64,000 bases of DNA from positions 44,556,601-44,620,600 of the forward strand of contig OX421964.1 of assembly GCA_949128115.1 (NCBI GenBank), in the 5' to 3' direction. This document shows, one piece after another, positions 1-12,263 of the stretch (position 1 is the stretch's first letter; every line of letters begins with the position of its first letter). The DNA comes from Anaspis maculata. Its lineage: Eukaryota > Arthropoda > Insecta > Coleoptera > Scraptiidae. The notes beneath the pieces are model-generated. The model worked only from the letters and a program-made list of their open reading frames with translations. It was not told the DNA's origin and did not search any database. Position numbers and translations under genes: made by a program.

Positions 1-1410
1 TGTTCCTCTTTGGGAAAAATTGTTTGGGGATTCCGCCCGGGGTCGACGTGTGACATCCAAAATCGAAGCCGGAGATGTTAGTGGCGCTGTTAGAATGCTC
101 CGCTCAAATGATTCTGTAGCAGAAGTCAACAAAGAATCCTTCCGGATACTGAAACAGAAGAGCCCTGAACAGCATGCATCAGATGGGATCCCACTTCCTT
201 TCGCTGACTCAGTCCCTGTCACAGAAATAACACTCAAGGAAGTTTTATCAGCACTCGCCAGTTCTCCACATGATTCTGCCGGGAGTGTAGATGGTTTTCA
301 ACCTCAACAATTCAAGGATTCACCCGGAAAATCTTTTGATTCACAACACCTCTTTCATAAACTTGGTTTGTCTTTAACAAAACTTAATAAATATCATACC
401 AAGAGGTGGAGTACTCGTCATATATTCTTTGGAGCTTCACTAGTTGCCCTCAAAAAAAAAAGTCGAGATTCACGCCCAATCGCCGTTGGAGTGTTTTTAG
501 ACGCCTGGACGCGAAAACCATTGCACACGCTGCTAAACGTTTTCTCGACATTAACTCTTTTTCTCAACTCTCATTAGCTCTCCCAGCCTATTTGGCTTCA
601 ATCTTCTTCGTACGCCCTCTAATATCTCAGATTGTTACAGTTGATGGCGTAGATGACATTGCAAAGTAAACCAACCTCTGGAAAGATCTCTCTGCTGCTG
701 ATAAACCTGAAGAAGGTTTCCGCCACATTCAATAATCATGGGAGAGACCTATTGTAGAAAAACAATTCAAACAACTGATGAATAACTTTGCTAACGGTCA
801 GTACAACAAGCGAGACTTTTGGCTCAAAAAGAGAGGGAATCGGGATCCTGGTTGCAAACCCTGCCCGCCTGACAACTATATACTCATCTTGGTGATAATG
901 TACTCCAGATAAGTAAGTGTTGCGTTACGTTTGGGTGCTGTGGTATGTAGTCCTCACATTTGTATTTGGGGAGCCATGCCATGGTTGCCATGGTTTGCCT
1001 TGGTTTGTCAAAAAATCCATGGCAAGCATAGTCGCCACCAAAGTGTACTAGAATTTTAAAGAAGAGCCCTTCATGAAGCTGGTTTCTTGGTAATTTTGGA
1101 GCCTCCACATCTCTTCAACACAAGTGAACTCTGCGAGAGGCAACAAAAGAAGCAAAGTCTGTACGCGGACCTGAAACCCCAGTATTTCCTTAGCGGATTT
1201 GCTGTGGAATCCATGGGACCGTGGGGATCCGAAGCAAAAAAAAAATGACAGCAGCGATAGGAAAGCGTATCCGTCAGAAGACCTGTGGAAAGAGATCGAC
1301 GCAATTCCTCTATCAAAGAACTAGCATGGAAATCCAAAAGGGGAATGCAGAGTGTGTTTGGGCACAGTACCTCAAAAAGCGAACTCTCCAGAAATGCGGT
1401 GTTCCACGGA
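1..1410 (+). pseudogene. Decayed non-LTR retroelement pol (RT to C-terminal region), 5'-truncated by window edge
   Basis: A frameshifted relic of a reverse-transcriptase polyprotein, read on the plus strand. Residues in the frame open from base 20 include a helix-rich lead-in and SAGSVDGFQPQQFKD (about 276-320), which fits the block just before the RT palm in non-LTR elements. The RT motif RPIAVG follows at about 475-492, then a frame change gives FRRLDAKTIAHA (about 498-535). Further blocks in changing frames are WKDLSAADKP (about 675), HSRHQSV and RALHEAGFLVILEPP (about 1030-1105), and a C-terminal stretch with GFAVESMGPWG and QRTSMEIQKGNAECVWAQY (about 1197-1375). The order and spacing match one family of long invertebrate retroelement proteins that I know by pattern, not by a certain clade name. 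Several stops and frameshifts show that it is dead. The catalytic aspartate box is not recognisable. Sure of a retroelement relic; unsure of the clade. Confidence 0.72.
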
Positions 1411-3600
1411 TTTTGGGAAAAAATGAATTCAAATACTAGAGCCTTCGTAGTGCTCACTCGTTTTTTATTTGATTTTTTTGCGTTCATTTAGGCCTCGAAA
1501 AAAATAAAGAAAATTTCGCGTGACGTCACGCGCTTACTGGTACCAGAGTGCGTAACAGATGGCGCCAAATGACGCGGTACAATTTCTCGCTAGATATCGT
1601 ACGGAATCGGGAACGCGGTGAACTCCGAACATTTTAGCGTGTCAGCCTGTCAACCTGACAAACAGCTGATGCCAAGAAAAAAGTGAAGTGTTACCGCAAG
1701 CAAGCATCAGCAGCATTCAGCAACACAGCAACACCAGCCACGCTGGGGCTAGAGTTAGCCCGTCACAGATGGTGATAATAAAAATGAAATTTGCGAAAAT
1801 AAGGGAACTTCTGTGTCAATTTTTGAGTGTTTTGTGTCCCAATGTGAGTGCAATTTTCTGATTACAATCACGTTAACATTACTTGAAAAGCATTCGAATA
1901 TTTCCAGTACCCCCCTATCGTGTACCCCTGGAACAGGAGGTGGAGTTTGAGAGACTGAAGTGTTTGCATGCATAAATCAAAAACAAATTCATTTCACCCG
2001 AGAGTTTACCGCTAAGGGCCGTTTTGCAGCGGCCTGACCGAGTTCGCTGTTCTGAAAATAAGTGAGTAATGTATTGAAAGATATAACTATCTATCTATTA
2101 TTCATTTACACCGGATGAAGTTCCCTTAGGCCAATATCAACGTGATTTGATCCAAGAAAACCGATTTATCAAGACACAAACCCTGCTGGAATGCCCACAG
2201 AAAAATTCAAGAATGCTACCAGAAGCTCTCTCACTGATCTGCGGCGCTAACCTAGCTTGGTGACCGTCACTGTTGCCTTCCTCAAAGCCACTCAAAGGGC
2301 GTTTTTTAAAAATGTTCTTGCTAGTGCAGTCGTTTCTAATTCAAACAAATGTCATGTGATTTGAAGTTTTGAATTGCACGTCAAAATTGACAAAACGTGA
2401 TTCACATTCGAAGACGCCAAAATGTCGGCAAAGTAGGTCACGTTTGGTTTGCCGCATGGTTCACCACGTGACGTCACATCTGTGAATGAACAAAAAAAAT
2501 TCTAGATGATTAGAGCAACAATTAACGTTCGTGTTACATAAAAGGCTTAATTAGATAAAAAAAAACAATAGGAATACTCGATAAAAACAACTACTTTTTT
2601 TCCGAAATAACACCCCATTGTTCATTTGCTGAAGCCTCAGTCAAAAATGAAGTAGGCTTTCTGAGTTTTGGACAAAAATTGTTTACAATCTTATATGAAG
2701 TGTTGTTTGGGCTTTTTCACTCAAATTATTCCTCTCCTGCTCATAAGATCATCTTCTATGAGATCCGGAAGTTTCGGAGTTTTACTCCATTTTCTTGTTT
2801 TTGATCCTCAGCCCCCTTGAGAACCGCCCTCAGTTTATTGATTCAGATTTGTCAACATTAGTTTTCTATGATTCCATTGCTCAGCTTTTGTGAGAATCGA
2901 AAATTTTGGAATTCCACTTGATTTTCTCGATTTCAACCCCCCAAATCCCCTCAATAACAACCCCAATTCACAACTTGGATTTTAAATTATTTCTTCCATG
3001 ATCATAACCCCAAACTGAACTAGTGTCATGAATTCCAAAAATTTAGAGACACATCCTAATTTGAACCTTATCAAGAGTGTAGGGGAAGAACTCATGGTAC
3101 CCCTGTTCTAGGAGGGGTCCAATTTTTAAGAAATATATTTCTCAAGTCAAGACCTACAACATATGAAAAATTGAGCCAAATCCACCGAAACCATCTTTTC
3201 ACAGTAAACGTGCGGGGTCCTTTCCTGCATTCCGATTTTGTGTTTTTTTCCTTAATTTGTCCTGGAATTTCTAACAATAAAATATGTTCAAATGATAGCA
3301 CAATATTCAATGAATATGCTCCAACTAATTTATTATGAAAAAATCTGGGAAAATAACCGTATTTTTACCCCTTGGTACCAACTGCCACTTGGGGCCACGC
3401 GAGAAGTAACGTCACACTGCGAGCACGGTACTACTGAAGGTTAAATAATGTTAATCCTCCTTTCAAAGATAGTGTTCTTGGGTTTAGAACAGCCAAAATT
3501 AGCATTTTCAAAGTGAAAGCTGATGAAATTCAATCTGGCCCGACAAGGCACGACCATTTATCATGGTTTATAGTATCATAGTTTATCCAAGTACAATTTG
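1411..3600. other. Unassigned AT-rich DNA
   Basis: No gene or bounded element is seen. About 2640-3060 holds two to three degenerate direct repeats of roughly 160 bp; each has a TTCTATGA start, an AAGTTT/AAAATTT-GGAGTT or GGAATT core and a C-rich CCCCC stretch. A GTGAGT that could act as a splice donor follows AAATAA at about 2058-2066, but no supporting reading frame was found. Confidence 0.4.
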
Positions 3601-3779
3601 CTTTTGAGGGGTGAGTAAATTTGCTAGTTATAGGTTATAGGTAAAAAAGTGACAAAAATCCTTCACTTCTGGAACTAGAACTAAATATATGAAAATGCGG
3701 ATTGGAGTCCAAATTAAAAAAAAGAATCCCTGCTCTAATTTTCCTTAGGTCAACTTGGGAAACGAAACATTTCCATTCC

Positions 3780-4370
3780 CTTGTCCACACCCAAATTAAT
3801 AAAATTAGAAAAGAGACGTCGCCGCAAGAGAGACGGCTGCCACATCGCCGCCGCCGGGTGACATTTTGTTGACCCGAGCCTGTCCGTCGTCGCTGACGTC
3901 GCGTAGACACACCAGAGAGAGAGCTGTGTGTGCGAAATGGTCGATTTTTCCTGGGCCGGGCATCTTTCTGCACCTTGTCGATGCCTCGGTGGGTTATCCT
4001 CCGACGAGATGCCGGAAAAGCCCCAGAAATGCAACTGGGTCCGTATTTTGAAGTTCATAAATCCCATAAATAAGCAGGGGGTGCTTGCTCATTTGCAAGG
4101 CAGATAGGGCGATGCACCCGCGAGGACCAAGGCCAACTCGGTGCCGCCGCCGCCGCCGCCACCGCCGCCCCAGACTGCGCCTGTCCACGTCACCTGATCG
4201 CGTCACCTGGCTCTCTCTCTGGTGTAGCCAGCTAGCAGAGCTACAAGCTCTGGAAGGAAGGCGCGCGCCGGAGCGCCCTATCCTTCCCGGACTCGTCCCG
4301 GATCGTTATTCGCGGAACTGGCCTCCCTCGCCGATGCCACCACCCCTTTAATATCCGCTAATGGAGGTCG
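3780..4370. other. GC-rich, CpG-rich patch with a CCG run
   Basis: Base composition changes sharply: CpG dinucleotides and a (CCG)n run at 4142-4170 lie within about 600 bp of GC-rich sequence, while both flanks are AT-rich. Frames are open on both strands here because stop codons are rare in such sequence. None of the translations is convincing: arginine- and proline-rich, with no motif. It could be unmasked host DNA such as a promoter or 5' exon, but no TATA box, start or splice pair decides this. Confidence 0.35.
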
Positions 4371-6047
4371 CCTACTTCCTTCCAGGACGAGAACAAACTA
4401 GGGCCGCCGAAAACTATCGAAAAACGGAAAACAATCGCTTCTTCTGGAAAACACATTTCGAAAAAACCTTTGATATTTTCATGCGCCTTTATAGCTCAAC
4501 GTAAAAACGTATCGGAATATAAAGAACCGTCTCGATAAAGTTGGTCCAACCCAACTCCAAGTTCTCCCACTTGTCTAACCATCAGGAAATTGATTTTTAA
4601 ATGCAAATGAGCTTGGCAAAGTAATTCAAATGATGTGAACAACAAAGGGTTGGAACTACTAAATAAAGACGTATAAAAATAAAAGTATATTTCTAACTCA
4701 CAAATATATATCAACAGATTTTGCAGAAACAAATCATATTACGCATATGTACCGTGTGTTCATTTGAAAAAGTCCTCAAGGAGCGGCTGTGGAGACTGAA
4801 ACGTATGTCCGTCACTTAATTTCTACTCATTAAATTGAAATCAAATGTCGTCGAGTCTTTAATTCGTTGATGTCTCAGGACGAGCGATTGCTCGACCAGT
4901 ACTGTTTGATGACCCAACAGTAATAATATTGGGGGCTGTTTCTAGCAAGATGCGGCCACAGCCCACACGGCTTCTGAATTCACTGAATTTATTTTACAGT
5001 TTTTAGATGACCACGGTATCAGCCTGAACTGCAGACCAGAATTTTCTCCGAGGTCCACGGATTTAGCTCCACCCATCTGCTATACTTTTTTCCTCACCTG
5101 AAAAACACAATTCAAAATACAAGACCCCTATCCAGAATATTGAACAGCCAAGAGAACCCATTCCAACTACACAATTGTCACTGGAAAATGCGTCGCCAGC
5201 ATAACGCTTCAAATCCTTCAGAGCACGTTCCAAATCAGCAAAATTATTATTGATTATATGTTGACCTTTTGACTCTCAAAACCTTGGATGAGCATTGACT
5301 CTATCAAAGAACAAATCAAGTCTTAAGGAATATTATTTCATTATCATTCCTCTTAAAGTTGCAGGCCAATGTTTCCAGGTTTTCTGCTGGTCCACGAGAT
5401 TACAATTTTTGTCTCATAATGCGCCAAAAAATTTAAATTGGGTTGAAATCATGACTGTTAGCCGGCCAACCCATAACTTCATGATTTTGTTTTTTTGAAG
5501 AAAATTTGAAGAATTCTGAGCAGGATCAGGTCTTGCATTACCTCGCTGCAGGATAAAATTAGAACGGACCTGAATCGCAACTGTGGGACAACAATAACTA
5601 TTGGCTCAAGAAACTCATCAATGCATGTACCATCTAGCAGTTATCGTTCAATTCTCAGAAACATGCAAGACAACGTCAAAGATATCCCATTACAAATCAT
5701 GGTATAGACCCGCCTCCAAAAAAATTCTCTACTTCCCTCACCGTTGGGAATGAATATTTTACAAGTAGATAAATTTCGTTTTGAAGTAATTAATTTTGGT
5801 AGAATACTAAAAAATTACCTCGTTAGATTGAATGATTGATTCGACATTATGTCGAAAAGTAAGCAAAGTGAATTTTAAGAAGAATAAGCTAGTAGAAAAA
5901 TAAACTGTAGAACTTATAACTGCGGGTTGCCTACCCACTGATATTTGCTCTTGAAGGTTAAACATGACATGGTCTACAGTAACAAGAAATATTTTTTTCC
6001 AGTCGTATTTTGTTGCTGCACCTCTTTGTTTGTTTTTCCAACAAATG
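4371..6047. other. Unassigned AT-rich DNA
   Basis: Nothing recognisable was found on either strand. Translations are short and AT-driven, and no terminal repeats or target duplications were seen. Confidence 0.4.
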
Positions 6048-6057
6048 AAGAGTTTGT

Positions 6058-6399
6058 ATGAGGAGCTTGTGGTGTGGTTAGTTAGCGCGTTCGACTACCA
6101 CTCCAGAGGTCGCGGGTTCGATCTCCGCCGGGGACGGATTTTCGGCCTCGAAAACAAGCTCCCTGGTTTAGTTGGAATGCTTGCTAAATGCAAGACGCGC
6201 CGTGTGTCGCATAGCACGTAGAATACGAACGATGGTGCCGACCCCATGCGATGTTGGTGGTCGTTAAAAGTCCCTACCCTGTGTTGGAACACACAGGGGT
6301 TCGGCAAAATTTCCGGTATAGTGGAGGAAAGCATTCACCGGCGTCGGTGTTAGGCCTCGTTGCGGAAATAGGCCGACGTTGAATAAACGATAAAAAAAA
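6058..6399 (+). mobile_element. tRNA-derived SINE, complete, with target site duplication
   Basis: The 5' end resembles a tRNA gene. It has a pol III A-box-like GTGGTTAGTTAGCGCG (about 6074-6089) and a B box GGGTTCGATCTCC (6114-6126) at tRNA-like spacing. A tRNA-unrelated body of about 250 bp follows, ending AATAGGCCGACGTTGAATAAACGAT plus a run of A. A 10-bp direct repeat, AAGAGTTTGT, flanks it at 6048-6057 and 6400-6409, as expected from LINE-driven target-primed insertion. The head does not fold as a clean tRNA and continues into the body, so this is a SINE and not a tRNA gene. The matching duplication suggests a fairly young copy. Its tail shares the AGGCCGA-GA block with the insert at about 56165-56345. 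Confidence 0.85.
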
Positions 6400-6409
6400 A
6401 AGAGTTTGT

Positions 6410-6787
6410 TGTCTCAACCAACTGAAAGGTTGCTGTCAACATTATTTATTTGATGAGACAACAAGCTAGGTATCAATCTGTTGAAGCCGCTAACGGAACA
6501 AACAGTAATCTGTAACAACAAATTATCGTTGAAAAAAACTCAATTCGTTGTATCAGCTGGAATTTTTGTTTGCATTATAGTTGGAAATGAAATTTATTGC
6601 GGAAACTATTTCCTATTTGTAATAACAAATCTTTTTTCTAGCGCAATGGAATTAGGTAGACCATCAATATCGAAGTGAGGAGCAAAATTTCATAAAAGAA
6701 TACTCACTTTCATTTTTTCTACTTTTGATAGAAAGATAAAGAGAGAAAACAAGTCCAATTCACTTTACCCTATAGTATTTGGATGTT
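6410..6787. other. Unassigned AT-rich DNA
   Basis: Short stretch between the SINE and the next foldback. No feature is supported. Confidence 0.4.
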
Positions 6788-6789
6788 TA

Positions 6790-7852
6790 CCGGGTGATCA
6801 TTTGAAAACTATCCACCTGCAATAACTCCCGATTCCTAGTGAATATTTCTTCGAGCAAAAACAGGTTGATTTTTATATCGAGGGGGACATCTAAAACATA
6901 CATTGGCAAATTTCTATCTTCAGCCCCCACGCCCACACCCATCCCAAGGATAACGTTTCAAATGACACTACCTACCTTGCAATACAACAAATTGAAGAGA
7001 ATCAAATTCTCTTTTTAAAAAAATATTTTCAAAATTTTTAACCCCCCCCTCATTGTCCCTAAAAATTCTCTGAGTGTCCCATTCAATATTCTGGACCCCT
7101 CAATTCTCTTGAGTTTAGTTAGCATCATCCTAAATTAATAGCATCGAAGAAAAGAATTTCCGGTGGAAAAAGTGACATCCAAATTCACCTCATTGCTCTC
7201 TCCCACCTCAACTTCAAAATTCAACCAAATACTACCCACTTTGTGATACATCAGATTGCAGGAAATCAAATTCTCTGTCTAAAAACATTTTTTTTTAATT
7301 TTTAACTCCTCCCCCATTTAATTGGACATTCGAAGTATTTAAAACGGGAGGTTTTAAAAATTTCGAAAACATTGTGCTCAGGGAGAGAATTCAATTTCCT
7401 TCAATTTGATGTAGTTATCACAAAGTAGGTGTCTCCTCTCCATTTTAGATTTGTGGCGAGGGGAGCGAAGAGGTGAATTTGGGTGGCAATTTTTCCATAG
7501 AAAATTTTCTTTTTCTATAATGTGCAAGATGACGTTGACTGTATTGAAGAGAATTGAAGGTCAAGAATATTAAATTGGACACTCAGATAATTTGAAAGAG
7601 AAGAGGGGTGGGGTTAGAAATTTTTGAAATATTTTTTCAGAAGGAGTGAATTTGATGTATCGCAAAATGGGTGGTGTCATTTGAAATTTCAAAGTTGGGG
7701 TGGGTGGGGGCGACGGGGCTGAAGATAAAAATTTGCTAATGTATGTCATAGATGTCCCCCTCAATATAAAAATCGACCTGTTTTTGCTCGAAGACATTTT
7801 CACAAGAAATCGCGAGTTATTGCAGATGGATAGTTTTCAAATGATCACCCGG
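6790..7852. mobile_element. Foldback element, TA-flanked
   Basis: The two ends are mutual reverse complements starting CCGGGTGATCATTTGAAAAC. The left arm (6790 to about 7150) matches the right arm (about 7540-7852) along its length, including the TTGCTCGAAG/CTTCGAGCAA, GGGGGACAT/ATGTCCCCC and TCATTTGAAA/TTTCAAATGA blocks. TA dinucleotides flank it at 6788-6789 and 7853-7854, as expected for Tc1/mariner-type insertion. No transposase frame lies inside, so it is non-autonomous. The right-hand TA is also the left TA of the neighbouring Tc1-like element. Confidence 0.8.
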
Positions 7853-8093
7853 TATACTGCCTTTTAAAAAAAGTGCAACACCTGGAGGCCGTTGGCCGAT
7901 TTTGATGAAATTTCCTAAGATTTGTATTTCAACGATAGAAACAAATGATTAAAATTTCAAAATCCTAGAAGCTGTAGTTTCTTTGTTTGTTACTTTGGTG
8001 ATAGTAAAACTGAAGACATTGGCTTTGGTGTTGTTTTACAAGTTGCTGCCAAAGTGATTGCAATCACGCTATCCCTTTCCAAGAAGAACTGAA

Positions 8094-9249
8094 ATGCCAC
8101 GAATCCATCAACCACCGCTGTATCGCCATTCAACAGAGTTTCACAAGGGCCGTGTTATCGGCCCAAGAAACGAGGGTGTTTCATATCGTGCATTCGGCAG
8201 GGAAATCGGCAGCAATGCAGCCTCGGTGTTGAGATAGTTGAGAAGGTGAAATGAGGAGAGGAATTATCATCGCAGAAATGGCTCTGGCCGCCCTCCGGTG
8301 ACCACCCGTCGTGAAGATCGGCGTCCTAGAATGTCGTCTGTAAGAGATCGACACAGAACAATCCGAGAAATTGTGAGCAACCAAACTGAAGCCCAAAGTC
8401 CGTATTTTGAAACTGGCGAGATGAATTCACATGGGATTACTATGACAACAGTGTGTTTCCGCTTCTGCGATTGGCTAGTGCCATAGTAACCGCACCTTTT
8501 TCACATGGGAAATGAATTCACACGTTTCAAAAATACGGACCCTGGGGCGCCCGATCTCGACCAGCACTATTGATCGAGGAATTCGGTCTTTTGGACTTCG
8601 ATCTTGCCGCCTCTTTTTGACTTTGTTGCTTACTTCTGAACACCGTGCTCGAAGGCTGGAATGGTGCAATTATCGAAGGATCTGGGTCCAAGAATGGCAT
8701 CATGTGGTGTTTAGTGATATCTCAAGGTTTTGTTTGTGAGCCCACGACGGCTGCAAGAGAGTGAGGCGCTTCCATTAAGAACGGCGGAATCCCGACTTTT
8801 TTGTTGAACGTCATACGGCCAGCACCCCTGGCTTGATGGTTTGGGGAGCGATATGTTATGGGAGCAAGTCACCTTTGGTATTCATCAAGGGCACATTGAC
8901 AGATGCCTCTCATACGTCACCAATGTTCTAGAGGTCATTCTTCTCCCGAATCGTCAGGACCTTGAAGCTCCCATTTTCCAACAAGAAAAACGCACGGCCT
9001 CATACGGCGAGGGCTTCAATAGAGTTCCTCGAGAATGTTGACCTCTCCCAGCTCCCATGGCCTGCTTGTTCTCCAGACTTATCACCCATAGAACATGTAT
9101 GTGACATTGTGGGGAGAAGGATAGGGTGATTGCCCCATCCCCCGCGTAACTTGAGGAAATTTCGGCTAGGGGTTCAATAAGCATGGGATAACCTACCGCA
9201 ACAAGATATTGATCATCTGATTGAAAGCATGCCTCGTAAAGTTATTTAA
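8094..9249 (+). pseudogene. Tc1-family transposase, inactivated
   Basis: The DDE transposase that would cut and paste the surrounding element at TA sites. From the ATG at 8094 (start MPRIHQPPLYRHS) there is an N-terminal helix-turn-helix region with GRVIGPRNEGVSYRAFGREIG, and then stops. A GRPPVTTRREDRRP linker and REIV follow, then the interrupting MITE. After it come LEWCNYRRIWVQEW, VVFSDISRF (first catalytic Asp, about 8712), MVWGAI (about 8840), a frameshifted NARPHTARAS block (about 8990) and SPDLSPIEHV (catalytic Glu, about 9085), ending near MPRKVI and a TAA at 9247-9249. Several stops, at least one frameshift and the MITE make it non-functional. The expected second catalytic Asp before NARPHTA is disrupted by the frameshift (GAAA where a GAC codon is usual). 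Family assignment is firm. Confidence 0.88.
8397..8540. mobile_element. Small palindromic MITE inside the Tc1 transposase
   Basis: About 144 bp with inverted ends GTCCGTATTTTGAAAC (left) and GTTTCAAAAATACGGAC (right). Inner matches are ATGAATTCACATG against CATGGGAAATGAATTCA, and TTACTATG against CATAGTAA. It splits the transposase between the GRP linker and the catalytic core, so it arrived after the Tc1-like element. A target duplication could not be fixed. A lone related end, GGGTCCGTATTTTGAAG, occurs at about 4038-4054. Confidence 0.7.
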
Positions 9250-9425
9250 TGTTTATAGAAAATCTCGAAGGCGCTTTCCATTATTAATTTTTGTGGAAAA
9301 AAATAAGTTGCCGTTTCCAAATTTGAATAGCTGTTTATATACAGTATAACTATACATTCTGTGGAAATTTCATCATAATCGGCCAACGGCCTCAAGGTGT
9401 TGCACTTGGTTTGGAAGGCAGTATA

Positions 9426-10925
9426 TTTGAAATTTGATTCACGTGAAAACGTGAATGTGAGATATTCCCTTTTGAACTTTTGCTTCTCGAGTATATTCTG
9501 CTCACCTTTTATGAACTTCAAGAAAATGAGGTTTTAGAGAGTCAGCTGAGAGGCACATAGGGGTACCCAAACGCATAACTCTTCTTCTTATTCAGTATAA
9601 GGCTTCTGGTTGGGATATGCTTGCTGCACGTATTGTTTATGATACGGGTGCTCAAAATTATTAGTATTTTTCGCCTTTTCGCAACTACGAACTATAAGAC
9701 GCCAATTTTGACGAAAAATGCAGGAGCTAACAACCCTTCAGGTTTTGAGATCTTGAAAACTTTTCAAACACCCCACTATACACCAAAGTGAGAAACAAAA
9801 CTGCAGCTCAGCAGCCATAGTTCGTTCTGCTGGTTCTTATGATATTCACCCGCAAAGACCGCGCGTTTCTGGCATACTTGGCACATTCATCACGCGCTTC
9901 TCAAACTAAATATACCAACACCATCTTAGTATAGTATGCAGTTATGTGCACGAATGACGCTCGATTATATCAATATATTAAATATATGCATACACAGCTA
10001 GATGTGAAGCAGAGAATAGGAAGCGACCTTGAATTGCGGGGGCTCCAAAAGCTCTTCGCTACTTAATATGAGGAAAGCAGAAAGGTCAGACTGAGGTAGA
10101 TCGATATATGAATTATTCAATAGGGGGAAAGTGAATGAACTTTTCCTCAACGTCTAAACATATGGGTTAAATGAAAAGTCCACACCGCATACCTAGCGAG
10201 CGACCGGCCCTGCGGTTCGCTTGATGCCTGCGCGAAATATTTCGCCGGCGAAATGTGTGTCCGTTAAAAATCAAAGTCGAGCAGAGCGCTAAAACTGGAA
10301 ATTTATTGCACAGCAGTTTCCTACACAGCCAGGTGGGGTGTATAGCTCTGAGACAGGCGATTTTCCGGCGGATAAATTGTAAATGACTGCAATAAGTAAG
10401 TATGCGGCTACAAAACCAAGAATATTTAATTTTTTTGTTTGTGACGGTAATTTCACTATACTAAGTACTTTGATTCTGCATCTTGAGTGTCGTTCAATGT
10501 ATAGTCACTCTTGCAAATAAGTACCTACACCCTACCTACGATCAATAAACAAGTAGGTTAGGTATAATATACGGCGCTTGCATGGATGTAGCTCATATTT
10601 GCCCTGGACCTATCTCTGTGGGAATATTTGTATATATTCATAGGTAGAGCATTCAAAATCAGAAGTATGATGCTGAACATGATTGTACATACATAAGTAT
10701 TTAATTTCAAGTTCAAATTTGTTTCTAGTCATAAAACGGGTGATACAGTGTTGTTTCATTTTGTTTGTTCTATCACGCGCATGCGTTCTGATATTTTGGG
10801 GTCTTGAAATTTTTTGTTATACTTAGTATATAACTTGTTATTTGGCGTAAGTCCTTGAAACAATAAACTTGAATTGATTTGATTTGGAGTGTCTTTGACC
10901 GTTTTTGAAATATTTTGATAAAACG
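9426..10925. other. Unassigned AT-rich DNA
   Basis: No gene or bounded repeat recognised. It contains scattered poly-A/T and short palindromes only. Confidence 0.4.
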
Positions 10926-10929
10926 AAAA

Positions 10930-11160
10930 AATCTTCATAGTTCAACTTTTTTTCAATAATTCAGTAATTTTTCGAGACACTGAAATATGACTTGGTATAA
11001 TTCTACAATAAATTATATGAGAAATGAAACGCAATCGTCAGACATTTTTCAGATATGTTACTATTGGAAATAAGACAGTCGACTCTTTCAACTTCTTGGG
11101 CGTCATCTTGGATCCATGATCCGTCATTCATAAAAAAGTGGAAATGGTGTATGGTGACTG
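10930..11160 (-). repeat. Diverged fragment related to foldback D arms
   Basis: Contains the order of blocks seen in the D arm at about 15815-16000: TTCAGTAATTTTTC, GACTTGGTA, AATAAGACAGTCGACT and a (G/C)GTCATCTTGGAT block. The copy is diverged and lacks recognisable ends. Confidence 0.5.
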
Positions 11161-12263
11161 TCAAGATGGTAATACGCATCAATCATTCAATCACATAAAA
11201 GGGCAATCTGAAGATGAAACAATGTCTTATTAGCCGAAAGAACGACTTTTCAGCAGTTGATGGCGATTATCCTAATTCCCAAGCTCGGATTTTAGGGACT
11301 TTTTACAGGCCATTTATGACAATCAAAGAAATGTGTGTACAAAATTTTAGCCCTCTACCAATTTTTCCGAAGAAGAAAGACATAGTGACTGGACTAAATC
11401 TGATATTTTGGAATTATTTTTTTCATCTGATTCTTGTATAATAAACAGGTCAACACATGAAGTGGTCTACCTCAAAATATCACCTCATTTTAAGGAGGCA
11501 TATCTCAAAAAATACGTTACCGATTATCAAAAGCCTGCTAATGCCTGAAAGAGGGTTCTTTTGGCTACAAGGTAACACAGCGGGTCCGGTGTTCACTGAC
11601 ATTGTCCTGGATATACAGGGTGACAACGGAAAGAGTGCCGAAGTGGTCCATTTTCAACACTGGGTAACTTCCGCTAAAAAAATTCCAGACCTTTTCTGGT
11701 GACATTTTTGGAGAGCACTTATCAAAATCTCGAAACGGTTTTTGACTTGTCTCCGTATTTTGAGTTTTGAAAAAGTTGTGTCACTTTATGTGAAATTTGA
11801 ATTTTCTGATGCTGCTTCCGTCATTGATCATGCAGTTGGCTGTAATTTGGCACAAATGCATAATTTGCCGTGAGAAACTACCCCATGAAAAATTTTCACC
11901 CCACGGGCACCTAATGGTGCTACCCCTGTGGTCACCTGGTACCTGCCTAGGGTCGGTCTCAGATGGGGTCGGTTGCGACGATAAATTTCATGTTTATCAA
12001 GCACAGGGTGACTCAAATATAGATTTAGTAACTATTCGTTGCATTACAAGTCCCATAGTTACCATATCAGCCCTATTTTGGTTCTTTTGTACAGGGTGAT
12101 TCATACAAAAAGTTACAAGGCTCTATCTCGAGAACGGAAGAAAGTAGAAATAAATTTTTGTCTGTTCCAATCTGACACAGCGGTGCACATTTCAGCATAG
12201 TGTAGATTTTTCAAAACAGCCCCTAACTAGAGGTTGAGGGTGACTATGCCATTTTGGAGAAGT

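Larger units (their letters stand above)
7855..9423 (+). mobile_element. Tc1-like DNA transposon (degenerate), TA-flanked
   Basis: Terminal inverted repeats of about 60 bp (TACTGCCTT..., with shared core AAGTGCAACACCT and GAGGCCGTTGGCCGATT) lie at 7855 to about 7915 and about 9365-9423. TA lies outside each end (7853-7854 and 9424-9425). A broken transposase gene fills the interior (see 8094-9249), and a small palindromic MITE sits inside that gene. Size (about 1.57 kb) and layout fit the Tc1 group. The transposase is dead, but the termini are still well matched. Confidence 0.88.

Noticed and set aside
1071..1487. 138-codon minus-strand frame
   Set aside because: It is the antisense of the retroelement C-terminal region, which has recognisable motifs on the plus strand.
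6070..6130. tRNA gene
   Set aside because: A and B boxes are present but no cloverleaf closes, the sequence runs on into a SINE body with an A tail, and a target duplication flanks the whole unit.
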